Positions 42,885 through 52,800 of a DNA stretch of 64,000 nt are shown here, piece after piece. Each line of letters starts with the position of its first letter. Positions within the stretch are counted from its first letter, which is position 1. Position numbers and translations under genes: made by a program. Origin of the DNA: Rubripirellula amarantea (lineage in GTDB: Bacteria > Planctomycetota > Planctomycetia > Pirellulales > Pirellulaceae); NCBI RefSeq assembly GCF_007859865.1, contig NZ_SJPI01000001.1:992001-1056000 (forward strand). Reading direction: 5' to 3'. The notes beneath the pieces were generated by a model. It saw only the letters and a program-made list of their open reading frames with translations. It did not search any database and was not told the origin of the DNA.

Positions 42885-44348
42885 TCAAGCGGAGGGTAAA
42901 AAACGAGGTTCAGGGACAGCCGGTTGCGGCCGTCGGGACATTCGAGCCGAAAGCACCCGAATGCTGGGGTAGATCATGACGATCAACCACAATAGTGTCG
43001 ATGGTGAGGCGAAGGTGTCGAGGACGGTGTCTTCAAAAATCCCGGAAACAAGTACATAAACCGAGATGGCTCGCACCAGAGGTTCGTCGCTGATGAGTCC
43101 AAAAAAGAAATTCCAGGCCACCAAACACATCGTCAATAAGCCAGCCAGGATGCCGCCGGAGATCATCGCGTGCAGCAGTAGATTATGCGGATGCAGCGAA
43201 AACTCTTTCATCATGAAGGGTGCACTGTTGAGGCCGTAACCGGTCAACGGACGCTCCGAAATGAGTCGAACGGCTTCCGCCCAAATGGCGGTTCGCCCGG
43301 TCGCCGACGTTAATTCAGATACCTCACCTGTCTTAGTCGTCATCGAAATCAGCGAATCCCCCAGCACTCCACCGCCGGTAACAAGCTCAGTCGCCACGAT
43401 GGTGATGGTCGCCAATGCGATCAGGCTACCCGCGAGCACTAACCCGTTTCGGGTAAAAATCTTATCTAGCAACAGGAACCCCGCGGCCGCTAATCCGGCC
43501 ACACACGCCGTCCGACTGAACGTCGCGAGCATCGTCATCAACGCAACAACGATAATTCCAATTAGCACGCTGCGACCCAACGGGAATCGCGGCGTCAGGT
43601 CGGCGCTCCGAAGCATCGACAGGGACAAGACGCCAGCCAACACGCCGGTGCGAGCAATCGAATTCGGGTGCCCTAGTCCGCCCATTCGGCGAGCAATGTG
43701 GTTGCCCAAAAGCTCTTCTTCGAAGATACCGGACTGAGGAAATCCTAAGTACAGCACCCAGTTGATCATCAAGTTCGCGACCAGGGCCAAAAGACAGATC
43801 AATACAATTCGTCGGAGTCCCAGAACCGTCAAGACAGTGGGGACAAACATCACGTAACCAAAGTTCACTAGCGACGCGACACGCGATACGGTCTTGGCTT
43901 CTTCAAGAGCCACTGCCGACGACAAAATCAGAACGCCAGCGAGCGCGACGATGATGCATCCCGGAACGCTAGCGAGCGATTGACGCACTTGAGCACTCAT
44001 CAGGACGCCTATCGCCCCTAATCCGGAACACGCCGCTGCGACGATCAGCTTTACAACGACTTGCCAATCGAGCCCGACATGATCTTCGCCATTGGTGTAG
44101 CCATAGTTGAAGTCAATGGTGTTAACGAAACACGCCAAGCCCAATGCAAGAGTGCAAAGCAAGGGAAAGGCTTGCACGCCACTGACCGCCCCGCCACGCA
44201 TGCCCGCCGGTCCCTCGAGATCGACTCGCGGCGCTACGGAATCTTCCGCAGAAAGCGGTGGCGGCAGGGGAGCAACAGAATCCACGAAACATTGGGGATG
44301 AGAGGAATTACGAAAAAAGCTCGCGATCATTCGACACGAAACAGGCAT
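42885..44348 (-). CDS. O-antigen ligase-like membrane protein (Wzy/WaaL type)
   Basis: A 487-residue integral membrane protein with about 12 helices. The large exposed loop has the O-antigen ligase family pattern: RMGGLGHPNSIARTGVLAG, then RTAIWAEAVRLISERPLTGYGLNSAP and HPHNLLLHAMISGGILAGLL. Such proteins join polysaccharide or O-antigen units to an acceptor, or polymerise them. The start is uncertain: the frame opens at 44348, but an ATG at 44201 with GAGGGA upstream would begin directly before the first helix; a weak dispersed-motif copy (44263-44273) lies between the two candidates. It fits the window's other surface-glycan genes although it is 11 kb away from them. Confidence 0.85.
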   Translation of the reverse strand: MPVSCRMIASFFRNSSHPQCFVDSVAPLPPPLSAEDSVAPRVDLEGPAGMRGGAVSGVQAFPLLCTLALGLACFVNTIDFNYGYTNGEDHVGLDWQVVVKLIVAAACSGLGAIGVLMSAQVRQSLASVPGCIIVALAGVLILSSAVALEEAKTVSRVASLVNFGYVMFVPTVLTVLGLRRIVLICLLALVANLMINWVLYLGFPQSGIFEEELLGNHIARRMGGLGHPNSIARTGVLAGVLSLSMLRSADLTPRFPLGRSVLIGIIVVALMTMLATFSRTACVAGLAAAGFLLLDKIFTRNGLVLAGSLIALATITIVATELVTGGGVLGDSLISMTTKTGEVSELTSATGRTAIWAEAVRLISERPLTGYGLNSAPFMMKEFSLHPHNLLLHAMISGGILAGLLTMCLVAWNFFFGLISDEPLVRAISVYVLVSGIFEDTVLDTFASPSTLLWLIVMIYPSIRVLSARMSRRPQPAVPEPRFLPSA

Positions 44349-44415
44349 CGGATTGTCGCATCGTAATTCCCAGAAGGAAATATGCGAAAGGTGATACGAA
44401 ACCCCGGCGGGGATA

Positions 44416-45879
44416 TCACCGCAGGTTCAACGAATCGGGCCGAGCATCAAGAACAATCGGAACATTCATCATTTTACCGTCCCGCCAGATCCGCAGCTCG
44501 ATTTTTTCGCCGGGGCCAGACTGACCGATCATTTGCATTAAATGGGAGGTCTCGCGAACCGGTGTCTGATCTACCTCGATGATAATATCGCCTACCTGAA
44601 TTCCAGCCCGTGCAGCCGGGGCCTTGTCGTCTGGCAAATACTGCACTGCGGCACCTCGCATGCGAGGATCATTGCCCACCAATAGGTCATCTGAAACCTT
44701 TCCCAGTGAAACTCCGAGCCATCCTCGGTCAACGCGTCCATTCGTTTTGATTCTCTCGTAGACCTTTCTGGCTACGTTGCTGGGCACGGAAAAGCTAACC
44801 CCTTGGTACGTATCACCCACGATCGCCGTATTGATGCCGATCAGGGTCCCTCGAGCATCAACCAGTGGGCCTCCGCTGTTGCCAGGGTTCACAGCCACGT
44901 CGCTTTGCATGAAGTCCTGCCATTCCGTGCTTGCGCGGACCTTGCGGTGTTTTCCGCTAAGGATTCCGAACGTCACCGTACGATCAAGACCAAACGGACT
45001 GCCCACCGCCCACACCGGCGAACCGACGCGGCAACGATCGCTATCACCCCAAAGAATCGGAATGAGTCCCGACGCATCGACCTTCAATACGGCTAGGTCC
45101 GTTAGCGAATCGGTTCCCACCACCACGGCCGGTAATCGACGACCATCGCTAAGCGTCACCGTGATGTCTTCTCCTTCGGAAATGACGTGACGATTCGTCA
45201 CCATGTATCCATCAGAATCCACCACCACTCCACTGCCCTGGTCCGACGACGGCAACAAGCGGTTGGCGATTGAGGCGTCCATGTCCAATTGCGTCATGGG
45301 CAACCGACGTTGGACATCAATGTGCACGACACTCGGACCGACTGCGGCGGTAACCATCTCATAGGCATCGCTGAGCGATTCTAGTGAGACATTTCGTAGG
45401 CCGTCCGTTCCAGCCTCGTACTCAGCACGCAATTCCCCGCGATGCCAACCGTATCGGATCTCTTCGACGATATGAGGAACGACAAATCTAGCAGCCAACA
45501 ACATGACCGCCATCGTCGCCAACATTCCCACGCTTTGCAGGATGGGATCCGTTCGCCGCGTATGCACCGATGATGTCGACGGAGCTTGAGGACGCACCGG
45601 TTTCGACACCACGGGAATCGGGATCGACCTCGGCTGAAGCACTTCCGGAGGCGAGGTCAACGATCCGCTAGGCAGGGTCGTCGCAGTTTGCTCTACATGA
45701 GGCGTCTGAATTGGTTGCCCGGTCGCAGGATCAATTCGGTGCAGGCTGATTTGATAAACACCTGGGACCTGCCGATCGTTTCCTGCTTGCGGCGGCACGT
45801 CGCCTGACCCGGACTTTGAATCCCATGTCGGACGATTCCCCAGCCTTAGCTCTTCTCCAGAGGTGGGATCTTCTCGCAT
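44416..45879 (-). CDS. HtrA/DegP-type trypsin-like protease with PDZ domain
   Basis: A 487-residue serine protease with one membrane helix near residues 115-140 (SVGMLATMAVMLLAARFVVP) and a long N-terminal cytoplasmic, Pro-rich part. The catalytic triad is His of MVTNRHVISEG, Asp of LTDLAVLKVD and Ser of VNPGNSGGPLVDA. A C-terminal PDZ domain follows (RGAAVQYLPDDKAPAARAGIQVGDIIIEVDQTPV). The start ATG at 45879 is the first one compatible with the family; the frame is open 34 codons further upstream. A weak hairpin CCCC-GGC-GGGG lies right after the stop codon (44402-44412). Role: envelope protein quality control, inferred from the family. Confidence 0.9.
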   Translation of the reverse strand: MREDPTSGEELRLGNRPTWDSKSGSGDVPPQAGNDRQVPGVYQISLHRIDPATGQPIQTPHVEQTATTLPSGSLTSPPEVLQPRSIPIPVVSKPVRPQAPSTSSVHTRRTDPILQSVGMLATMAVMLLAARFVVPHIVEEIRYGWHRGELRAEYEAGTDGLRNVSLESLSDAYEMVTAAVGPSVVHIDVQRRLPMTQLDMDASIANRLLPSSDQGSGVVVDSDGYMVTNRHVISEGEDITVTLSDGRRLPAVVVGTDSLTDLAVLKVDASGLIPILWGDSDRCRVGSPVWAVGSPFGLDRTVTFGILSGKHRKVRASTEWQDFMQSDVAVNPGNSGGPLVDARGTLIGINTAIVGDTYQGVSFSVPSNVARKVYERIKTNGRVDRGWLGVSLGKVSDDLLVGNDPRMRGAAVQYLPDDKAPAARAGIQVGDIIIEVDQTPVRETSHLMQMIGQSGPGEKIELRIWRDGKMMNVPIVLDARPDSLNLR

Positions 45880-46248
45880 GGTGAATGGTCCTAAGAATGA
45901 ATTGGCAACTCTTTCGGCAACCGCTCCATTGTAGCGCCTGAGCACCCTTTTCGCTCCGATTTTCTTAGGAAAGTCAAGCAAGAAGGCCCGAGTTAACCCG
46001 TAAAACCGGTGACACTAAAAACCTTTGCTACGAAATTAGCGGTCATTTCTTACGATCGAGACCATAGGACAAACGGACATGGCCCGCGAAGTCAAAGACT
46101 TACGAAAGACTTACTGACGTCCACTTCTGCAAGTATTACGATCAGCAAGTATCTTGTAGGCTGCCGTTTTCAAGCTCGATGGGTGATTCTAAGTGTTTCT
46201 CCCCAATCGCCCCTTTCTCCCCATTCCCACGTTGCGAAAATCTCGCTC
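45880..46248. other. Divergent intergenic region with short direct repeats
   Basis: No gene is seen in these 369 bases between the HtrA and isomerase-like genes. AAAGACTTAC occurs twice (46094-46103 and 46105-46114, 11-base period) and GCAAGTAT twice (46129-46136 and 46145-46152). These could be direct-repeat operator sites, but no regulator is nearby. Confidence 0.55.
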
Positions 46249-48504
46249 ATGACCCATTCCACGCGAGACTCCATTTACGATGCCATCGCTTCGATTCGTT
46301 TGATCGATCCGCACACCCATATCAATCCCCACAATCCAGCCTCTAGCACGCTGGCGGATCTGCTGGGGTACCACTACTACACCGAACTGGCACATTCGGC
46401 GGGGATGCCGAAGAACCAGATTGAAGAGCCTGGGATCTCTCCGCGAGAACTCGTTCACCGGCTTGTTAAGAACCTTGGCCCGCTCGAGAACACGGCTCAG
46501 TACCGTTGGCTGGTTGAAATCTGCCGAATGTTTTTTGGCTTCGAGGGACACCGCATCGACGAATCGAACTGGGAAGACCTTTTTGATCGTTCCGAGTCCA
46601 TCATGGCGAGCGCGGACTGGCCTCAATCCGTGCTCGATCAAAGCAATGTCGAAGCCGTATTCTTAACCAATGAGTTTGACGACCCATTAAGCGGTTTTGA
46701 CACCGACACCTACATTCCTTGCCTGCGCACCGACGACCTTGTCTTTCACCTCGCCAAGACTTCCGTCCGTGACCGACTAGCCGTGGCCAGCGGAATTGAA
46801 TTGTCGGACGACCTGGGGACGCTGCGTCAGTCGTTACACCAACGTTTCGAGCACTTCGTCGCCAATGGTGCTCGCGCCTGCGCGATCTCGCTGCCTCCTA
46901 ATTTCTGCCCACTGCCTGTGTCAGATGGACGAGCAAGCTCTGCACTTTCGCATGTCCTTCAAAATGGTGAACTCGCAGACGCATCTCACAAGGCCGCACT
47001 TGCGCGTCGTGTCTTCTGGACTTTGGCCGAACTATGCGATGAATTTGAACTGCCATTTGACTTGATGATCGGGGTGAACCGCGGTGTTTATCCAGGCGGT
47101 GTTTACCAAGGCCAAGACCTTTACGATTCACGTGTTTCGTTGACTCAATACCGCGAACTATTCAATGCCTTTCCCAACGTGAAATTCCCGATTTCGGTGT
47201 TGGCCAGCGTGACCAACCAAGAGCTTGTTAGTCACGCGTGGATTTTCCCCAACGTGATTACCAACGGGCACTGGTGGTATAGCAACACTCCATCGTTCAT
47301 CACGCGAGACGCTCAAGCGAGGCTCGAAGCAGTTCCGCAAACCAAACAGATCGGCTACTACAGCGACGCCTACAAGCTCGAATTTGTATGGCCAAAATTT
47401 GATATGTACCGACGATGCTTGTCGGGAATCTTGCATGACCACTTCGTGGTTCAGTGCGGTTGGTCGGAAGAAGCCGCGATCGAATTAGGTCGCCGAATTC
47501 TTCGTGACAATGTCGACGAGATTTTCCCAAAACCAAACCGCACCCTGCTTGAAGACACGATCCACCTTGATGCCCCCGATGCTGAGGAGATTGCCGACGC
47601 ACCTGCAACCCTGGCTGACATCGCCGGCATCGGCGCCACTGCTTCGTTGGCCGCCGGAGCGATTGGAATGGTGGAAGTCGACGCAGAACCAGCAGACGAT
47701 GACGTTGACTCCTTCGCCACCATCGAGGAAACGAGTGTTGATTCGGGCAATGAAGAAACGATTGCGATGAGCACCGCAGAACTAGACAGTGCCGATCTGG
47801 ATTTTGATCGTGCCGTCAGCGGGACACCTGAACCTGCTGCTACCGATAGTGAAGCCACTGCGTCCGAACTGACGTCGCCAATTGACGATGAGACTGACGA
47901 CACCATCGACATAGAAGAAGTAAATAACGACTTAGAAATTGACCCGGTTCCTACACTCGACGAGGTCGAGTCGCTTGGCGTTGCCGATGTGGAATTGGCC
48001 GACGATGCAACGGAGGCCAAGAATTTGGATGCTGAATCCATCGAGTCGATGGTGAACGACGAGTCGTTAGATTTAGGTGACATGACTTCCGAGAGTGAGC
48101 CTGAAACAGAACCAGACAACACGTCAGGCGAAAGCAACATGGACTACCCAGGGAACATTGAAACCGTTGATCTTTCTGATCTCAACGAACCAACGGACGA
48201 GCCGAGCATTCAATTCCTGCGAAATGAAAAATCCTTCGCGCCCGATGAAGAATCGCTTCGTTTAAAACCGGACCCTTTGACAGGTGAGCTTACGTTCCCG
48301 ACGTCGGACGAAGACAACTCACTCGACGACGATGACATGCTGCTGCACGACGATGATCTCGAAGTTCAATCCGACTTGGTCACTGAAGCATCTTCGCTTG
48401 ACCTTGAAATCGATGACGACCCCATCATCGAGCTCACTGGCGACGAAGACGACGACGACCTAGTCATCGACTTCTTAGACCCAGAAAACGAAAAAGACGC
48501 CTAG
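46249..48504 (+). CDS. Glucuronate-isomerase-like amidohydrolase with a long acidic C-terminal tail
   Basis: A 751-residue protein. Residues 1 to about 430 match the glucuronate isomerase (UxaC) / amidohydrolase fold: LIDPHTHINPHNP near residues 18-30 with metal-binding His, a DWPQSVLDQSNVEAVFLTNEFDDP segment, PFDLMIGVNRGVYPGG and TNGHWWYSNTPSFI. UxaC interconverts glucuronate and fructuronate; divergence here makes the substrate uncertain. The remaining about 320 residues are low-complexity, with Asp/Glu making up a large share (for example DDDDLVIDFLDPENEKDA at the end) and no predicted helices. Such a tail on a metabolic enzyme is unusual. The ATG at 46249 starts the conserved domain; the frame is open 80 codons upstream. 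Confidence 0.82.
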   Translation: MTHSTRDSIYDAIASIRLIDPHTHINPHNPASSTLADLLGYHYYTELAHSAGMPKNQIEEPGISPRELVHRLVKNLGPLENTAQYRWLVEICRMFFGFEGHRIDESNWEDLFDRSESIMASADWPQSVLDQSNVEAVFLTNEFDDPLSGFDTDTYIPCLRTDDLVFHLAKTSVRDRLAVASGIELSDDLGTLRQSLHQRFEHFVANGARACAISLPPNFCPLPVSDGRASSALSHVLQNGELADASHKAALARRVFWTLAELCDEFELPFDLMIGVNRGVYPGGVYQGQDLYDSRVSLTQYRELFNAFPNVKFPISVLASVTNQELVSHAWIFPNVITNGHWWYSNTPSFITRDAQARLEAVPQTKQIGYYSDAYKLEFVWPKFDMYRRCLSGILHDHFVVQCGWSEEAAIELGRRILRDNVDEIFPKPNRTLLEDTIHLDAPDAEEIADAPATLADIAGIGATASLAAGAIGMVEVDAEPADDDVDSFATIEETSVDSGNEETIAMSTAELDSADLDFDRAVSGTPEPAATDSEATASELTSPIDDETDDTIDIEEVNNDLEIDPVPTLDEVESLGVADVELADDATEAKNLDAESIESMVNDESLDLGDMTSESEPETEPDNTSGESNMDYPGNIETVDLSDLNEPTDEPSIQFLRNEKSFAPDEESLRLKPDPLTGELTFPTSDEDNSLDDDDMLLHDDDLEVQSDLVTEASSLDLEIDDDPIIELTGDEDDDDLVIDFLDPENEKDA

Positions 48505-48530
48505 CGATCAAACACAAAGCGTGATCGCTA
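48502..48530. terminator. Inverted repeat at the isomerase-like gene 3' end
   Basis: TAGCGATCA (48502-48510, including the stop codon) and TGATCGCTA (48522-48530) form a perfect 9-base stem with an 11-base loop. There is no T-tract, so it may stabilise the transcript end rather than terminate on its own. Confidence 0.45.
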
Positions 48531-48695
48531 ATCGGCGAGTAAAGTTCGAACCAACGGACCACGAGGCTACGCTCAGCGAGCAAAGGACGTTAGGAGGCGG
48601 GAACGGCCTGCACGAACCAAGGCGTCAGCCCAGCGACGTACAGCTAGTTGTGCAATCGTGTCACTTAGAAGCTGACACCATTCTCACCATCGCAA

Positions 48696-49772
48696 TCATC
48701 TCGATCTTGCATCTAGCGGGGTTGAGTAACGGAGTTCAAAAGTCTGTGCGACCTGCGATCCCCGAACACGCACTGAAATTGGTTTTCGCTGACCATCAGA
48801 ATCTGCATCCGCAATTGCTTCTCTATCGTGCAATACAAAATTAAGTTTCTTAATCCCTGCACCAAGAGGTTCGGTCGCAAGAACGAGAGACGCCGGCCCA
48901 TCGACGACCACAACGATCGGGTTTTCACTGGAGTCAGCACACCTCAAAAAACCTTTCGCTACCCAAGTGCCATCATCGCTGCTGCGAAGAAAACGTAAAG
49001 AAATTGGGTGAACCTGAAATGCATCTTTCCTACTCAGGCTGATGGGAACTGTCAGAAATCCTGACCTATACTCCGTCACGATGGAAAGATTTCCGATGTA
49101 TGGGAAATCGGTCGCAGATTCAGGCCAGCCAAGTTGGCAATGAAGCGAACTAGCTTTCCAGTCCATTCTCGACTTCAAGACAAAGCCGGACGGAAACCCT
49201 TCGAGTTCGACATACGGATCAGAAAGCGATTCGACCGTGGCACTTGCCTGCTTGGCACCCAATACGATGGGGACCACAAAGGACACAGAATTGCTTCCAA
49301 CCTCTTTAACAAGGTCGATGAACCGCGTTCCAAAGCCTAGATAGTCCTGCAACTCGATGTCGTACGAAATCACCCCTTCGAGAATATCGCCCGAAAGGAT
49401 ATTGAAACTTCCGCCTGGATGCTTAGTTTGCGGCTCGTTGGACAACTCTTGTTCGATAGTGAACTCTACCTTTTCACCCGGCTCTACCACTGCCCTTGTG
49501 GGTGAGACTTGCGTACAAGAACACGACTTGTCGATACGATCGAATCGAATGGTCTCTGATGTCCCATTCCTCAGCGATGCAACAAACCGAATCTTGCGAT
49601 CTTCGCTATCGGACGAGACGCTAAGCTTTGCCATCACAGGCATGAGTGGGCTATTTCTAACCAAGGCACCACTGATAACGGGTGGCACGTTTTCTTCAGC
49701 CCAAAGCAGCCCGGGCAAGAACAACACCGGAAGGAAGAAAAGCAATGGACGCCTTAAAAGATAGAATCGCAT
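48696..49772 (-). CDS. DUF1573 domain exported protein
   Basis: A 358-residue protein with a signal peptide (LLFFLPVLFLPGLLWA) and a DUF1573 immunoglobulin-like domain: IRFVASLRNGTSETIRFDRIDKSCSCTQVSPTRAVVEPGEKVEFTIEQ, where the CSCT cysteine pair is the family hallmark. The remainder is beta-rich and unremarkable. DUF1573 proteins are common exported proteins of planctomycetes with no known activity. It is convergent with the isomerase-like gene (191-base gap) and upstream of the large fusion gene on the same strand (119 bases). Confidence 0.75.
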   Translation of the reverse strand: MRFYLLRRPLLFFLPVLFLPGLLWAEENVPPVISGALVRNSPLMPVMAKLSVSSDSEDRKIRFVASLRNGTSETIRFDRIDKSCSCTQVSPTRAVVEPGEKVEFTIEQELSNEPQTKHPGGSFNILSGDILEGVISYDIELQDYLGFGTRFIDLVKEVGSNSVSFVVPIVLGAKQASATVESLSDPYVELEGFPSGFVLKSRMDWKASSLHCQLGWPESATDFPYIGNLSIVTEYRSGFLTVPISLSRKDAFQVHPISLRFLRSSDDGTWVAKGFLRCADSSENPIVVVVDGPASLVLATEPLGAGIKKLNFVLHDREAIADADSDGQRKPISVRVRGSQVAQTFELRYSTPLDARSR

Positions 49773-49891
49773 TATGCTCTCGCCAGATTCTTTGCGTTGA
49801 CTTCGGCGCTAAACTAACAGGAAAAAGCGAGGGGCAAGCAACCTCGCTGTAGATTTCGTAAAACAGCACTTCCACACGTCATACAGCGGCA

Positions 49892-52800
49892 TTAAAGAGG
49901 CTGACGCAGGTAGCTCAATAAGTGGTAGAACGCTTGCGGTGTAAGATCACGTTCGATACCGGCTGGCATCAATGAAACGGTCATGGTTTTCATGGATTCG
50001 ATATCTTCACGATTGATGGTTGTTACTTTCCCTTCGGCTGCAATTAGCCGGACGGATGCTTCGTCTTGAGACAACACGATGCCAACCGCAACGCGGCCAT
50101 CGAGCGTTAGTATTTGGACCTGTCGGTAACGAGACTCGATCGCAGAGTTGGGATCAAAGATGGCAGTAAGTAAAAACTCGTTGTCTCGGTGAGCAACTGT
50201 GGCGAGGTCCGGTCCGACCTCGAAACCTTCACCGTTGAGTCGATGGCACGCGGCGCAAACACGACGGTAGACCGCCCTGCCCTGCTCGATGTCATTATTT
50301 TTGTCTGAACCATCACCCAATGAGCTTCGGTTTGCATTCGCGTCGGATATCGCTTTGCGATAGCTTGAAATCACCGCCGCGACGTCACTGTTATGCGAAC
50401 CCAATAACCTCTCGGCACGAACGCGGATGCTTTTGTCCGGGTATCCGAGCAAGCGATCACGCTGATGTGACACGAGCACGTTAGCATCGAGTGATCCCGA
50501 TTCCATTTCGGCCAGCAAGTGCCGAATGGACTCGTTGCGTTGCAATACCCAATCCACACAACGAGATTGCAAACCTGGGGTTTGCTCAGGCAATCGCCGG
50601 ATCAACTCTCGTCCTCCAGCTTCGCCAATCGATGCAACTGCGTCGACTGCCGCACGCTGAACCTCTGGTGCATACGCTGGTTCAATAAAACTCGCTAGAC
50701 GCTCGACATCGGTGTTTCCATCAGGATATCCGCTTGCCAACAATTCTAACGCAGTCAATTGCCCTGCCACTGGCGACTTGACATCCTGAGCCGCTGCAAC
50801 ACAGTCATCCAAGACATTCATTAGGTCCGCTGAAACGCCCAACTCGTCCCCTTGCTCTCGCTTGGCTAATTGCGACCAATCTGACTGTGCAATCGCCCAA
50901 GCCGCGATGATCGCCGCTCGTATATCACTACGGTCTTTTGATGAAGCCCATTTTTCTACCAACTGCTTTGTCTCATCCGACTGTTCGGCGACGGCGGTCA
51001 CCATTAGCGGCCTAAGCAGCTGGCGATCTCTCATTAACAACGACACACCGGCATCACTACCTACAAATTCCTGCAGTAGTTGCAGTGCAATCCCCGACGA
51101 GCTTGTCAAAACGACATCTCGTAGCTGGGGCCACTCGCTAGCCGAAACAAGTTGATTGGCGAGAGTTTGGGTTACCAGCTTCTTTCCGCGAAATTCAACG
51201 GGGAACTGCCCGATCGCCACACTGGCTTCCTTTCGCACCGTCGGATCACTCGACAAAAGACCATCGACGACGGCATTTAAGACTTGCTCGCTAGACAGCC
51301 AATCCTGGTGTGCATCCACTGATCCGATCAATCGCAATCCCACCACTTGCACCGACGAATCTCGATCACGAAGAACACCAATCAATCCGTCAACGTCCAA
51401 GTGTTGAAAACGAGCCAAACAGGCGGTTGCGGTCAAACGCGTGGTTGGCGATTCGGCTTCGGAAGCCATTTGACGAAGCGAGTCGACTTCTTCTTGCGAA
51501 AGCGTGTCGTGTCGCTGAATCATCTGGCTAAACGCCATATCACGAAGAACACCATTGGAGCTCGACAACGCGGGGATGCCATGACTCGCTTTCGCTTTCA
51601 GGACAACACTGGGTGAAGGAAGCGAAACGTCGGTTGCGTTTTGAGCGTCTTGTTGCGACGGAGGAATGATTCTCCAAATGCGTCCGCGTTCCTCGCCAGC
51701 ACGCAGGTTCATTTGCGCTTGCCATTGGTCAGGAATCCATTCGGGATGCTCAATTACGTTGCGATACATGTCGACCACCCACACCGCGCCATCGGGTCCG
51801 GTAATCGCCTGCACCGGGCGGAACCACGGGTCCGTTGCCGCCAACCATTCGCTTGCGCGATCTCGTTCATGCCTATTCGCTACCAGAGTGTTTTCTTCCC
51901 ACTCGATCACTGCTCGATGAACGAGGTTGTGCACCGGTTCGCAAATCAGCACGACGTCGGTATCCCATGATCGCGAACCCGAATGACCATCAAGCATCGC
52001 TTGACGTAGATTGGAATCGCGAACGGGCGAATGCGAACAAGCACTTGTAAATCGCCCCGCGGCAAATAGGTCGTTGTACCGTTGTGATGATGCCGTTGCA
52101 GGAAAGATGGGTGGCGCCGAAGCGGGTCTGGTCAGATCATTCACACCTAGAAACGCGTCGACATGTGAATTGCGATGCTGAACATGAGACGGCAGTGAAA
52201 AATGACGAAGGGGATGGCTGTTGTCACCTCCAAACCAATCTCCCCAATCATTTCGGTAGCGACCAAACTGTGTGAAGCCACTAAGACCACGTACGCGGCC
52301 GGACTTGATATCGATAGCAATGTCTTGGTGCGACACCTTCGTCTCTTGGCCGTTGATCACCGAACGAACCAACTTGGTGTCGTCGCCTCCGGCCAAATAC
52401 AACCAACCATCCAATCCAAGGCAAAATCCGTTGGCCCGGTGCTGAGGATTAGCTTCTGCGAAGCCTTCGAAGAGCACATCATGTTGGTCCGATACGCCAT
52501 CGGTATCCGTGTCGCGGTAGTACGTCAAATGCGGTGCAGCGGTGACCAGGATTCCATCACCCCACGGCATAGCACTGGTAGGATACGACAATCCGTCACA
52601 AAAAGTAACGGCTCGGTCGTAGGTGCCATCGCCATCATCATCAAACAAGTGTTTGATACGTCCGCCATTTTCACCCAGTGGATAGTCACCCATTTCTACG
52701 ACCCACAAAGAGCCATCCTTGTCGAACGAAAGATGTATCGGGTCAGCGATCAACGGTTCGGATGCGGCCAATTGCACCTTCCAGCCTTCGGGGACTCGGA

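Noticed and set aside
46009-46248. 80-codon upstream extension of the isomerase-like gene
   Set aside because: The reading has no family similarity, and the conserved domain begins right after the ATG at 46249.
48521-48844. Plus-strand open frame opposite the DUF1573 gene
   Set aside because: It lies opposite a gene with a signal peptide and a recognised domain, and begins at the hairpin after the isomerase-like gene.
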